In this document: in pieces, positions 1-9,123 of the stretch
Layout of the letters: every line of letters begins with the position of its first letter
Numbering within the stretch: the first letter of the stretch is position 1
Source of the DNA: a virus
Reading direction: 5' to 3' (one strand)
IMG/VR virus record: IMGVR_UViG_3300017739_000055
Span: 1 to 31,763 of that record
DNA length: 31,763 nt
The notes under the pieces: model-generated
Seen by the model: the letters and a program-made list of their open reading frames with translations, nothing else
Told to the model about the DNA's origin: nothing
The model's database searches: none
Program-made: the position numbers and the translations under genes

Positions 1-480
1 AATGATTTTGCTAAATATGTAATACAGCAATCAAGAAGTAATTTAACAAAAGGTAAAAAAAATGTAAGTAAGGACTTGTATAACTCTTTAAAAAGTGAAA
101 TTAATCCAACACAAAAGGGGTTGCTTTTGTTTTTTGAAATGCTTGAATATGGTGTATATCAAGATCAAGGTGTGAGTGGTACAAAAAAAAAATATGATAC
201 TCCATTTAAATACACAAATAAAAGACCAAACATTGGTGCATTAGATAAATGGTCAGTAAGAAAAAGCGCATTAAACAAAAAGGTACGAGATAAAAAAGGT
301 AGATTTATTCCAAGAAAATCTTTAATATACTTAATAGCTAATAAAATATTTTTTCAAGGTATAAGACCAAGTTTATTTTTTACTAAACCATTTGAAAAAC
401 GATTTAATACTTTTATCAATGAATTTGAGGTTGGGGTTACTGAAGATTTTGAAAACGATTTACAAGATGAAAAAGGATAA
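1..480 (+). CDS. HK97 gp10-like tail completion/assembly protein (5' partial)
   Basis: The reading frame is open to the left edge of the window, so the first ATG or TTG inside it is not the real start; about 11 N-terminal residues appear to be missing compared with its homologue at 30848-31399. The product is basic and shares YQDxGVxGT, a RKxL...KGRF block and GIxPSLFF..PF with that homologue. These are features of the HK97 gp10/minor tail family that acts at the head-tail joint or tail end during assembly. It lies 3 bases upstream of the next tail gene, as its homologue does at the other end of the window. The two copies have clearly diverged at protein level. The family assignment comes from motif resemblance and context; the exact role is inferred. 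Confidence 0.7.
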   Translation, partial: NDFAKYVIQQSRSNLTKGKKNVSKDLYNSLKSEINPTQKGLLLFFEMLEYGVYQDQGVSGTKKKYDTPFKYTNKRPNIGALDKWSVRKSALNKKVRDKKGRFIPRKSLIYLIANKIFFQGIRPSLFFTKPFEKRFNTFINEFEVGVTEDFENDLQDEKG

Positions 481-483
481 AAT

Positions 484-848
484 ATGGCAATAGAAAAGAT
501 AAATATAAACAGTCCAGTTTACTTAAAAGTAGAAAACTCAAACTTAGCAAGTTGTAAGCTAACAATAGCAATATATAGTGGTGCTTTCAACGCAAGTCCA
601 ACAACGACATATGAATTAATAAAAAATGAAGTAGGAAATAACAACTATGTGATATTTGAAATAGGAGAATTAATAAAAGATTATATCGCATATAGCTTTA
701 GTGGTACTTTTGGTAGTAATGGTGTAAATGTGTGGGTACAGACAACAGCAACACCATTTAATAGTTCAGGAACAGCACAAGATGCAATATCATCAATTAT
801 GTTAGCATTTGATGGAGTGGGATATTTTGAAGAAGGATTTGACATAAC
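484..848 (+). repeat. Left copy of a diverged end repeat
   Basis: These bases align without gaps to 31399-31763 with 17 mismatches by hand count, about 95% identity. The last 107 bases (742-848) are identical to the last 107 bases of the window. Most differences are synonymous. The flanking gp10-like gene is also present at both ends but far more diverged. This indicates either closure of a circular or redundant genome using a strain variant, or a true duplication. Confidence 0.9.
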
Positions 849-1602
849 ACAAACAACAAATAGTGCGACAACTCAAAACCTTACAAGACATAAAGGAAGT
901 GTGAAAACATTGATTAGTAATTCTACAATATTCAGAGAAACACAAGAAGTAATATATATACCCGTATTAGCAAACCTAAGTGTCAATTCTGGTAGTGATA
1001 CATTATCAGGTGCAACAACAGTAAACTTTAAAAATGGTGGATCAACAGTATCAACTGTAACAGTACCAACAGGTGTATCAAATTCTAACAACGCAATAGC
1101 ATACGCAACAAGTACAACTGCGACATTAACAAGTGTAGATATAGTAACAGGGGGATCAACAGAAACATTAACAATAGAAGAACAAGACTGCAATAAGTTT
1201 ACTAATCTTCCATTAGTGTTTGTAAATAAATCAGGCGCATTACAAAAAGTAAATTTCTTTTTAAAATCAACAGAAAGTGTAAATGTACAAAGAGAAGAAT
1301 TTAAAACAAATACTTTAACAACAGGTGCAACCTATTCGATAAATGCACATCAATATAAAAACAGAAATATAAATAGCAGAGAAACTATTGTATTAAATAC
1401 AGGATATGTAAATGATAGTTATAATCAAGTAATAGAAGAAATACTATTTACTAAAAGATGTTGGTTGTTTAAAGACAATCAATACTTGCCAGTTATACCA
1501 CAAGATAAAAGCGTACAGTTTAAAACATCTTTAAATGATAGGGTCGCAAACTACACTATGACTTTTAATTTTGCTTTTGATAAAATAAATACTATAAGAT
1601 AA
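484..1602 (+). CDS. Tail structural protein (372 aa), function unknown
   Basis: A 372-residue, Thr/Ser/Asn-rich protein with beta-strand-like composition and no membrane segment or signal peptide, as expected of a virion component. It follows the gp10-like gene by 3 bases and overlaps the next large tail gene by one base (TAATG), so all three are probably translated as a block. The first ~121 codons are present again at 31399-31763 at about 95% nucleotide identity, mostly with synonymous changes. I recognise it as the type of tail protein that precedes the tape measure in Bacteroidetes phages, perhaps distal-tail-like, but see no diagnostic motif. The structural role is inferred from position. 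Confidence 0.6.
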   Translation: MAIEKININSPVYLKVENSNLASCKLTIAIYSGAFNASPTTTYELIKNEVGNNNYVIFEIGELIKDYIAYSFSGTFGSNGVNVWVQTTATPFNSSGTAQDAISSIMLAFDGVGYFEEGFDITQTTNSATTQNLTRHKGSVKTLISNSTIFRETQEVIYIPVLANLSVNSGSDTLSGATTVNFKNGGSTVSTVTVPTGVSNSNNAIAYATSTTATLTSVDIVTGGSTETLTIEEQDCNKFTNLPLVFVNKSGALQKVNFFLKSTESVNVQREEFKTNTLTTGATYSINAHQYKNRNINSRETIVLNTGYVNDSYNQVIEEILFTKRCWLFKDNQYLPVIPQDKSVQFKTSLNDRVANYTMTFNFAFDKINTIR

Positions 1603-4193
1603 TGAACGAGCTAGGTCTATTAATACCAGACATAAAGATAGACAACCCACAACCTGATCCAGATTTGTGGAATACAACAGCTATAAACTGGGAAAATGGT
1701 TTTAGATTATGGAATGAAATAAATTTAATTACAGATATTGATTATCAAAGACTAGATTTATTTGAAGATGAACAAGTATCATTAACACAAACTATACAAG
1801 ATATAAGAGATATAGAAAAGGTGTTTACCGATTTTAGTAAGTCCTTTAGTTTACCCGCGAGTAGTAAAAATAATTTATTATTCAGGCATTATTATAGGAC
1901 AGACATTGAAGAAAACTTAATTGCAGATTCTATATTTAATGCAAACACAAAACTAAGGGCTATACTAGAGCTTAATTATAAAAACTTTAGAAATGGTTAT
2001 ATAGTTTTAAATGGTGTTAAATTAAAAAACAATCAACCAGAATCATACAACATAACATTCTTTGGAGAGACTGTAACATTAAAAGATAAAATAAAAGATA
2101 AAAAATTATCAGAACTAGACTTCTCTCAGTTTGACCATAGTTATAATGTAGCAACTGTAAAACAAGGTGTACAAAGTTTTGTAAATGTCTTAAATGGTCA
2201 ATCAACTACTAAAGCACATATTATATATCCTTTGATATCACATACAGATAGATTTATATATGATAGTAATAATGGGGGTGTATTGACATCACAAGAAAGA
2301 TCAAACAGAACTAGAAACTTATATGCAAGTGGTAGTCAATCTACAAGTGGTGCAGGAACTGCAAATGAAAGATTAGGAAGCACAATGGGTTTTACTTTTA
2401 ATGATTTAAAACCTGCATTAAGAGTTATAGATATTATTAATGTTATTGCACAAGACCCTACAATAGGTTTACAATTTAGTGATGACTTTTTTAAAGAAAC
2501 AGGAATGTTTGCAGATCTGTATATGTGGCTACATAGAAACAAAGGGGAGATAGGAATTACACCTAGCAACGAATCGAATGTATCTAATATTATACTAAAC
2601 CAAATACAAAGTTTTACAGCTACACAAGGTACGACACTAGAGTTCTTTTCTTTGTTACCTACAAGTAATTTTGCACCAACCTTTGATGGGGGTATATTTA
2701 GATTTGTAACACAAAGACTAGAAAGTCAAGTAGGTGTTATCGAGACTATGCAAATTAATTGGAAGATCACACCCCAAACCTCAAGTAAAAAGTTTACAGC
2801 AAAATTAAGAAGAGCAGGAACGGGAGAAATAATTGCAGCAGCGACATATTCACAAACTGGATCTATTAGATTACAACATTTGTTTGAGGGTGATGCAGGT
2901 TTTACACAACCATTAATGCAACATAATGTAGAGTTTGTAATTGAAACGACAGAAACAAGTTTAAATCTTACATACGAACTTACATTTACTAGAGTTGCTA
3001 GTGGACAATCAAATAATGCAGATAATTTTACTGCAACAGTACAAGCAGGTGTAGTAGAACCTGATAGTTTAGTAGAAACAATTTATGTACAAAACAATAT
3101 CCCAAATATTGGCATACTTGAATTTTTAACAGGAGTGTTTAAAACATTTAATCTTACAGCGTTTATTGAAAGCGATATATCTAGTGATGACTATGGTAAG
3201 GTGGTTGTAAAGACTTTAGATTCTTTTTATGCTAGTGGTACAAATCAAGAAATAACAGAGTTTATAGACATAACACAAAGTGAAAGTAATTTTAGTGTGC
3301 CATTTAATGATATAGAGTTTAAGTTTGCAGACCCTAAAACATTCGGTGCATTTTATTTTGAGAAACTAAACAACAGACAATTAGGAAGTGTTAAGGCAAG
3401 TGGCATTGGTAATAGTGGTAGAGACCCAAGATTAAATCGTGGTAGAGATTATCGTATAACATTACCATTTGAAAAAATGTTTTTTGAAAGATTAAGAAAT
3501 GTAAATGGTAGTGATTTTACAAAAATAGGTTATGGTTTCTTTGTAGATAGCGACCAAAATCCAACAATAAATAAACCTTTATTATTTTTCAATGAATCAA
3601 CTGCAACTGCAGGAATACAAATGATAGATGGTAATGGAACAGGAACGCCTGATACGATAACAACATATAATAGACCAAGTAATATAAGATCAGGAACACA
3701 AAGTGTAGTTATAGCAGTAAATGCAAGTGAATCAACTGCTGTTACTTTTAAATATTTAAATCCAACTAATTTTGCAGATGTAACTGTGTCGGTAAGTCCA
3801 GATAGTTCTACAACAGTTAATCCTTTAGTTACTGGAAGTTTACAAAGAACATCGGCAGTTACAAATGAATCTAACATAACTACAACCTTTACAACATTAA
3901 CATCAGGACAAACATTACATTTTAGTATTGAAGAAGATCCTTTTAATGATACACCAGAAACATCTACATTATTTGAAAACTTTTACAAGCAATACATAAG
4001 AGATGTATTTACATATAAGAGAAGATTAAAAAAATACAAAGCATTATTACCACAAAAGTTTTTACTTAAATATAAATTATCAGATACTATTGTTATAAAT
4101 AATACTGAGTTTATTATAAATAAAATAACTACAAACCTACAAACAGGTAAAAGTAGTTTAGAATTATTAACTAAAATAAATACTATCACGTGA
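1602..4193 (+). CDS. Large tail/baseplate-type structural protein (863 aa)
   Basis: An 863-residue protein starting at an ATG that overlaps the previous stop by one base. The N-terminal third contains a conserved-looking block with FTDFSKSFSLPASSKNN (about residues 78-94), a signature I associate with large tail-tip proteins of Bacteroidetes siphoviruses; the middle is Thr/Ser-rich and beta-like; the C-terminus is again conserved-looking (YKxRLKKYKxLLPQKFLLKYKLSD). Position between the 372-aa tail protein and the tape measure suggests a tail-tip or baseplate hub component. No enzymatic motif is visible. The stop codon overlaps a GTG start of a 50-aa gene. Confidence 0.6.
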   Translation: MNELGLLIPDIKIDNPQPDPDLWNTTAINWENGFRLWNEINLITDIDYQRLDLFEDEQVSLTQTIQDIRDIEKVFTDFSKSFSLPASSKNNLLFRHYYRTDIEENLIADSIFNANTKLRAILELNYKNFRNGYIVLNGVKLKNNQPESYNITFFGETVTLKDKIKDKKLSELDFSQFDHSYNVATVKQGVQSFVNVLNGQSTTKAHIIYPLISHTDRFIYDSNNGGVLTSQERSNRTRNLYASGSQSTSGAGTANERLGSTMGFTFNDLKPALRVIDIINVIAQDPTIGLQFSDDFFKETGMFADLYMWLHRNKGEIGITPSNESNVSNIILNQIQSFTATQGTTLEFFSLLPTSNFAPTFDGGIFRFVTQRLESQVGVIETMQINWKITPQTSSKKFTAKLRRAGTGEIIAAATYSQTGSIRLQHLFEGDAGFTQPLMQHNVEFVIETTETSLNLTYELTFTRVASGQSNNADNFTATVQAGVVEPDSLVETIYVQNNIPNIGILEFLTGVFKTFNLTAFIESDISSDDYGKVVVKTLDSFYASGTNQEITEFIDITQSESNFSVPFNDIEFKFADPKTFGAFYFEKLNNRQLGSVKASGIGNSGRDPRLNRGRDYRITLPFEKMFFERLRNVNGSDFTKIGYGFFVDSDQNPTINKPLLFFNESTATAGIQMIDGNGTGTPDTITTYNRPSNIRSGTQSVVIAVNASESTAVTFKYLNPTNFADVTVSVSPDSSTTVNPLVTGSLQRTSAVTNESNITTTFTTLTSGQTLHFSIEEDPFNDTPETSTLFENFYKQYIRDVFTYKRRLKKYKALLPQKFLLKYKLSDTIVINNTEFIINKITTNLQTGKSSLELLTKINTIT

Positions 4194-4342
4194 TATTACC
4201 TATTATTGAATTATTAAAATATGCAAGTGGCGAAACTGAAAATATTAGGATTGCACAGGGCAAATATAAATTACCTGAAAATATGCGAGATGGATATAAA
4301 CTTTTAAAAAAACAAATTAAATGGCAGTTGAACAAAACATAA
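4190..4342 (+). CDS. Small protein (50 aa) between tail genes
   Basis: The otherwise empty stretch between the large tail protein and the tape measure is filled by a 50-codon frame starting at GTG 4190 inside the GTGA overlap with the upstream stop and ending 22 bases into the tape measure gene. The product starts VILPIIELLKYASGETENIR and is a mix of hydrophobic and charged residues without a membrane segment. The tight coupling on both sides argues that it is translated. No function is recognised; small proteins at this place are often tail assembly factors, but that is only positional. Confidence 0.5.
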   Translation: MILPIIELLKYASGETENIRIAQGKYKLPENMRDGYKLLKKQIKWQLNKT

Positions 4343-6225
4343 TAGTAAGAGCAGACTTAAAAAAAGCTAAATCTGAATTTGAAGATTTGTCTGATGTTAT
4401 TCAAAGGCAAGATCAATTTTTAGCAAATTTAAAATTAAGAATAGTAGAAGCAGAAGCAAGTTTAAAAGATTTAAATTTTACACAAAAACAAGCTAGAGAA
4501 GCAACAATAAAAAAGTTAAATGAAGAACTCAGAATAGAATCAGCAGAATTAAAAGTTTTAAAAACAAGAGCAAATGGCTTAAATAAAACTTTAAAATCTC
4601 AAAATACAATTAGAAAAGCTGGTACAATAAAAGCTATTGAGTTCAATGAAACATTACTAAAGAATAGAGATATAAGTAGTGGTTTGTCAATGATCACTGG
4701 TGGATTATCATTGCAAGTTCAAAAGCTAGGTAAACTATTTGTTGCAACAGGTAAAGGTTTAAGGGTTTTTATACTTGGTTTAAGCACTTTACAAAAAGCA
4801 TTAGTTGCCACAGGTATAGGAGCAATAGCAGTTGGTATTGGGTTGTTGGTTGCAAACTTTGATAAAATAAAGCAACTTGTAACAGGCACTAACCCAGAAT
4901 TAGAAAAACTAGAATCAAATACCACCAAAATATTAGAAAACACTAGTGGTGAAATAACTTTATTAGAAAAAAGAAAAGAATTATTAAAGCTAAATGGTGA
5001 AAAGACAGAAGAAATTAATGAGTTATTGTTGCAAAAGTTTGAATTGCAAAAACAAAACTTACTAATATTATTAAAAGAACTAGAAACACAACTTGAATTA
5101 GAAACTGAACAAGCCAAACAATTAACTTTTTTTGAAAAATTAAAAATAGGAGCTTCTACGGTTTTACCATTTTTGAAAACAGGAGAAGAAGTGGCTAATG
5201 CTGTATCAAGTGAAAATGAAAAAACATTAGAATTATCAGGCAAAATACAAGACACAAGAAGTAAAATACTTGACCTTGATATTAAATTAGCAAAAATAAA
5301 CAAAGAAGAAACAGATGAAGAAGATAAACAACTTGAACTTTTAGATAAACAATTGCAAAAAGAACAAGAGTTATTACAAGCTAGAATAAAACAACAAATT
5401 AGTGCAGAAACAGAAATAGGAAAAATAAGAAAAGATTTTTTTAAACAAAATTTAGATGACCAAAAAGCCCTTTTAGAGATAGAAAGACAAGAACAATTAG
5501 ATCGTATTAAAGATGTACAAGGCAATGAGTTTGCAAAAAAATTAGCAATAGCAGAAGTAAATAAATTTTTTGATGAAAAAGAAATAGAAAGACAACAAAG
5601 AAAAGATGAACAAGATTTAAGTAGTCAGCAAAAACAAGCAGATGCTATTGAAAAAATAGAGCAACAAAAAATTAACATCAGAAACAAAACTTTTAATACA
5701 GCAGTAAGACTTGCAGGGGAGGATAGTAGATTAGGAAAAGCAATACTTGTTGCAAAAACTATACTTGCAGCAAAAGAAAACATAATGGAAGTTAAAAAAA
5801 CGCTTATAAAAGCAAAACAAGCATCCATTGAAGCTAGTGTTGATGGTGCAAAAGCAGGTAGTGCAGTAGCACAAGGGTCAGCAGAAACTTTAAAAATAGG
5901 TTTTCCACAGAACATACCATTAATTATTGCATATGCTGCACAGGCAATAGCAGTTATAAGTGCTGTAAAACAGGCAGTAGGCAAAACAAAAAAAGCTGCT
6001 GCTAGTGCAGGTGCTAGTTCAGGAATAGGTGCAAGTATTCAAACACCATCAATACCGACATCAGCACCGTCATTTAATATTGTAGGTGCTTCACAAGAAA
6101 ACCAATTAGCAAGCACAATTGCACAAACAACTAATCAACCAGTAAAAGCATTTGTTGTGGCAAGCGAAGTAACAACAGCACAAGGACTACAAAGAAATAT
6201 AATAGATGAAAGTAGTTTGGGTTAG
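4321..6225 (+). CDS. Tail tape measure protein
   Basis: A 634-residue protein with the classic tape measure layout: N-terminal coiled coil (about residues 13-95), a strongly hydrophobic glycine-rich segment (about 147-180), a long Lys/Glu/Gln-rich helical region (about 225-470), a second hydrophobic stretch near 520-560, and an Ala/Ser/Gly-rich linker. The end, VKAFVVASEVTTAQGLQRNI, is typical of tape measures in Bacteroidetes phages. The protein sets tail length and is threaded through the tail tube. At about 0.15 nm per residue the length would fit a tail of up to ~95 nm, consistent with a siphovirus. A 31-base gap with a GTTATATA motif separates it from the head genes. Confidence 0.9.
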   Translation: MAVEQNIIVRADLKKAKSEFEDLSDVIQRQDQFLANLKLRIVEAEASLKDLNFTQKQAREATIKKLNEELRIESAELKVLKTRANGLNKTLKSQNTIRKAGTIKAIEFNETLLKNRDISSGLSMITGGLSLQVQKLGKLFVATGKGLRVFILGLSTLQKALVATGIGAIAVGIGLLVANFDKIKQLVTGTNPELEKLESNTTKILENTSGEITLLEKRKELLKLNGEKTEEINELLLQKFELQKQNLLILLKELETQLELETEQAKQLTFFEKLKIGASTVLPFLKTGEEVANAVSSENEKTLELSGKIQDTRSKILDLDIKLAKINKEETDEEDKQLELLDKQLQKEQELLQARIKQQISAETEIGKIRKDFFKQNLDDQKALLEIERQEQLDRIKDVQGNEFAKKLAIAEVNKFFDEKEIERQQRKDEQDLSSQQKQADAIEKIEQQKINIRNKTFNTAVRLAGEDSRLGKAILVAKTILAAKENIMEVKKTLIKAKQASIEASVDGAKAGSAVAQGSAETLKIGFPQNIPLIIAYAAQAIAVISAVKQAVGKTKKAAASAGASSGIGASIQTPSIPTSAPSFNIVGASQENQLASTIAQTTNQPVKAFVVASEVTTAQGLQRNIIDESSLG

Positions 6226-6245
6226 CAAATAATTAATTAAATAAT

Positions 6246-6256
6246 GTTATATAAAT
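6246..6256 (+). promoter_or_regulatory. GTTATATA-NNT start-proximal motif
   Basis: GTTATATA lies exactly 3 bases before the ATG of the prohead protease gene and the third spacer base is T. The same arrangement occurs before the genes at 8091 (GTTAAATA), 10701 and 29642. It may be the initiator part of a phage promoter or a translation signal; here no good TAnnTTTG box overlaps it. Confidence 0.4.
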
Positions 6257-7828
6257 ATGAAAATAGTTGAACTAGTAATTGATGAGTATGATGAACTTGC
6301 AGGTATTGAAGCAATATCAGTAGTAGAAAGTCCAGCAATAGAAGAAGATTTTATTGCACTTAAAAAACAAGAAGTAAAATTAGTAGAAGCAGATAAAGAA
6401 AAAAAAATATTATTAGGTCCACTTCTCATACCAAATAAACCTATATACCGAAAAAATGCAGAAGAAGAATATTATATATATTTTTCACGTGAAACAGTTA
6501 GAAAAGCATCTGAAGGTTTTTTAATGAAAGGTAATCAAAGCAAGTCAACACTAGAACACCAACATAGCATAAAAGGATTAACATTAGTAGAAAGTTGGAT
6601 AGTAGAAGATTCAAAGTATGATAAGTCAAGAAAATATGGACTTGATGTGCCTGTTGGCACTTGGATGGGTGCTATTAAAGTAAATAATGATGAAGTTTGG
6701 AATGAGTATGTAAAAACAGGAAAAGTTAAAGGTTTTTCAGTTGAAGGTTATTTTGCAGATAAGGCAAAGCAAAAAGAAAGTAAAAGCTTAGAGGAGCAAG
6801 AAAGCGAAGAAATATTAGAAGCAGTTAAAAAGCTATTTAGTGAAAAGGTTACGCTAGAAAGTTACAATGATTACCCTGCTAGTGTTATTAATAATGCAAA
6901 GAGGGGTATTGAGTTAAATAAAAAAGTAAACAATAAATGCGCTACTTTGGTAGGAAAAAACAGAGCTAGACAATTAGTAGCGAAAGAAAAATTAAGTGTA
7001 TCTACGATTAAAAGACTTTATAGCTATTTAAGTAGGGCAGAAACCTATTACAATCCAAAAGACAATGAAGCTTGTGGTACAATATCTTTTTTGTTATGGG
7101 GTGGTAAATCTGCTAAAAGTTGGGCAGAAAGTAAACTTAAAAGTTTAGGAGAGTTAAAACTATATAGTGAAAAAGTAAATGATGATTATGCTATTATATT
7201 AGATCGTTTAGCATATTCGTCAAAAGATATGGCAGAAAAAATAGCTAAAGATATTGGTTGTGATGGGATACACGAACACGAGTTTGAGGATATGACTTGG
7301 TATATGCCTTGTGAAAAACATACACTTACAGAAGATGAATTTAAAAAATATAAATGTCCAGATGGCTATATAAAAGATTATATAAAACACAAGTGTGTAA
7401 AAAAGAGAAGCTACGCCAAGGTAGGACCAAGAGGGGGTATTGTTAAAAGTCCAAAAGCTCCAGGCAGTAGTAAAAATAAAAACCCAAAAGGGGTTGGTAG
7501 TGCAGGTGGAAGTGCAAAGGGTAAAACAGGAGCAAAGGTAAAAGCTAAAGATTTAAAAACACTACAAAACAAAGCAAATGATTTTAATGAAAGATATAAA
7601 GACAAATTAGGTTATGGTGTTACAGTTGGTCAACTATCTTCTGTTTTTCAAAGAGGATTAGGTGCATTTAATACAAGCAGTAGTCCAAGAGTTAGAAGCG
7701 CATCACAGTGGGCATTTGCTCGTGTCAATGCATATTTATATTTAGTAAAAAATGGTAGACCACAAAACAAAAAATATGTAACCGACAATGACCTATTGCC
7801 TAAAAAACACCCAAAGTCAAGTAAATGA
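6257..7828 (+). CDS. XkdF-type prohead protease with C-terminal extensions
   Basis: A 523-residue protein. Residues 1-170 match the phage serine protease XkdF/S78-like fold: LEHQH (His101/His103), LVESWIV..., VPVGTWMGAIKV and GFSVEG with the likely catalytic Ser161. These enzymes cleave scaffold and capsid precursors during head maturation. Residues ~205-295 form a helical domain (YPASVINNAKRG, VGKNRARQL, CGTISFLLWGG) seen fused to phage head proteins. A short Cys/His segment (~330-385) and a basic Lys/Gly-rich tail (~390-523) containing QWAFARVN follow. It is directly upstream of a small Cys protein and the scaffold, as expected for a maturation protease. The extensions make it more than twice as long as a bare protease; their roles are unknown. 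Confidence 0.8.
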   Translation: MKIVELVIDEYDELAGIEAISVVESPAIEEDFIALKKQEVKLVEADKEKKILLGPLLIPNKPIYRKNAEEEYYIYFSRETVRKASEGFLMKGNQSKSTLEHQHSIKGLTLVESWIVEDSKYDKSRKYGLDVPVGTWMGAIKVNNDEVWNEYVKTGKVKGFSVEGYFADKAKQKESKSLEEQESEEILEAVKKLFSEKVTLESYNDYPASVINNAKRGIELNKKVNNKCATLVGKNRARQLVAKEKLSVSTIKRLYSYLSRAETYYNPKDNEACGTISFLLWGGKSAKSWAESKLKSLGELKLYSEKVNDDYAIILDRLAYSSKDMAEKIAKDIGCDGIHEHEFEDMTWYMPCEKHTLTEDEFKKYKCPDGYIKDYIKHKCVKKRSYAKVGPRGGIVKSPKAPGSSKNKNPKGVGSAGGSAKGKTGAKVKAKDLKTLQNKANDFNERYKDKLGYGVTVGQLSSVFQRGLGAFNTSSSPRVRSASQWAFARVNAYLYLVKNGRPQNKKYVTDNDLLPKKHPKSSK

Positions 7829-8001
7829 AATATAAAAACAAAAAAAGATTACGTAACAAATTTATAGAGCTTACTTACGGTACACACGCTAGTCCTGTTG
7901 GCGGTAATCGTGCTTGTCTTTGTTGGGATGAAGAAACCTATAGTATTGAATGTTGCGATGGTACACTAAGAGCTCAAGGCATCGGTTCAATTACAGGTTA
8001 A
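7825..8001 (+). CDS. Small cysteine-rich protein (58 aa)
   Basis: Starts at an ATG inside an ATGA overlap with the protease stop and encodes 58 residues. The N-terminus is strongly basic (MKYKNKKRLRNK) and the C-terminal half has four cysteines in a C-x-C and CC arrangement within ACLCWDEETYSIECCDG. The YSxxCCDG pattern is recurrent in small proteins of Bacteroidetes and their phages. The cysteines could bind a metal or form disulfides. Location between protease and scaffold suggests a head-associated role, but no function is known to me. Confidence 0.65.
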   Translation: MKYKNKKRLRNKFIELTYGTHASPVGGNRACLCWDEETYSIECCDGTLRAQGIGSITG

Positions 8002-8069
8002 TTAAAAATTATATTCGTCTTATTAACTTATACTAGCTAAATATAACAAACCTTAAATGCAAAATAATT

Positions 8070-8090
8070 TATACTTGTTGTTAAATAAGT
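8070..8090 (+). promoter_or_regulatory. Candidate promoter/initiator before scaffold gene
   Basis: The 89-base gap after the Cys-rich gene ends in TATACTTG (8070-8077, seven of eight matches to the Bacteroidetes -7 box TAnnTTTG) followed by GTTAAATA exactly 3 bases before the ATG at 8091. No convincing -33 TTG is placed upstream. The downstream part is shared with three other structural gene starts. Confidence 0.4.
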
Positions 8091-8678
8091 ATGAAATCAC
8101 AAGAATTATTATCACAAATTAAAAATTTACTAGGTATGGAAAACGTACAATTAGAAAAATTATCACTTGATAATGGAACTGTTTTAGAAGCAGAATTATT
8201 TGAAAGTGGAAAAGAAGTTTTTATTCTGTCAGATGATGAAAGAATACCACTTCCAGTAGGAGAATATAAACTAGAAGATGGTAGGACTTTAAATGTAGAA
8301 GAAGAAGGTATGATATCAAATCTAAAAGAAGAAGAAGAAGAAGAAGAAAAAGAAAATGACAAGGAAGATAAAAAAGATGATGAAAAGGAAAAAGATGAGA
8401 TGAAATATGTAACGAAAGAAGAATTTCGTAAAGAAATGGATGACCTTAAAAAAAGCATTCAGGATATGATGGATAACAAAGATAAAGAAAAGGATGAAAT
8501 GGCATCACAGGTTGCAACAGAAGTTGCAGTTGAAATGAGTAGCCAAGAACCTGCAAGTAAACCAATTAAACACAGTCCAGAAAATAAAGAATCTGCACCA
8601 AAATTTAGGTTTGCTAAAAACAGAAAAACATCAACTTTAGATAGAGTGATGGAAACTTTAATAAACAAAAATAAATAA
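8091..8678 (+). CDS. Head scaffolding-like protein
   Basis: A 195-residue protein with an N-terminal folded part (about 1-75, including VLEAELFESG and PVGEYKLEDGR), a highly acidic Glu/Lys/Asp repeat region (about 80-105), and a helical, Met-rich segment up to a basic C-terminus (KFRFAKNRKTS). High charge, predicted coiled helix and position between protease and major capsid protein fit a scaffold that directs procapsid assembly and is removed by the upstream protease. The acidic run is encoded by a GAA-rich stretch near 8325-8350 that could vary in length. Assignment rests on composition and order, not on a recognised scaffold motif. Confidence 0.65.
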   Translation: MKSQELLSQIKNLLGMENVQLEKLSLDNGTVLEAELFESGKEVFILSDDERIPLPVGEYKLEDGRTLNVEEEGMISNLKEEEEEEEKENDKEDKKDDEKEKDEMKYVTKEEFRKEMDDLKKSIQDMMDNKDKEKDEMASQVATEVAVEMSSQEPASKPIKHSPENKESAPKFRFAKNRKTSTLDRVMETLINKNK

Positions 8679-8680
8679 TT

Positions 8681-9097
8681 ATGGCAGTATTAACACATAC
8701 AAGCGATGATGTAATGAGAATTTTTGATGACTATGAATTAATTTCAGCATCAGGATCATTAAATCTATCGGATTCTGGAAAAGTATTTAAAATTTCTGGA
8801 ACAGGATATACAGTAACACTACCCTCGCCAAGTGCAGGGTGGAAAGCAAAATTTGTTGTATCAGGCGCATTTTCAACAGACTTCGTAGTACAATCACCAT
8901 CAGACAATAGAGATACTATTAATGGTGGAGTAATTGTAAACGGAGCAATTGTTGAAGCTGATGCAGTAGATAGAGTAACATTTGAAGATGATGCAGAAAG
9001 TATCGGTGATCACATTGAAATACATTCTGATGGAACTAGCTACTTTTTAAGTGGAAATGGTAACGCTGCTTCTTCAATAACAGTTGGTGAATTATAA
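8681..9097 (+). CDS. Head decoration-like structural protein (138 aa)
   Basis: A 138-residue Gly/Ser/Thr-rich, beta-like protein starting 2 bases after the scaffold stop and lying 26 bases before the major capsid gene. It contains a fibre-like repeatable motif (ISGTGYTVTLPSPSAGWKAKF) with the TxTLPxxxxG pattern often seen in phage fibre and decoration domains. A decoration or capsid fibre role fits the position; no catalytic residues are visible. Confidence 0.55.
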   Translation: MAVLTHTSDDVMRIFDDYELISASGSLNLSDSGKVFKISGTGYTVTLPSPSAGWKAKFVVSGAFSTDFVVQSPSDNRDTINGGVIVNGAIVEADAVDRVTFEDDAESIGDHIEIHSDGTSYFLSGNGNAASSITVGEL

Positions 9098-9123
9098 TAT
9101 AATTAAATAAAAAAGAAAAAGAT

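Noticed and set aside
4719-5525. Long open frame on the minus strand (268 codons) opposite the tape measure gene
   Set aside because: It is a shadow of the Lys/Glu-rich coding strand: the product is a low-complexity Ser/Cys/Phe-rich string with no coupling to neighbours. Other minus-strand frames are of the same kind.
8002-8090. Possible riboswitch or small RNA in the gap before the scaffold gene
   Set aside because: No convincing stem-loop or conserved RNA motif is visible; only promoter-like bases near the end.
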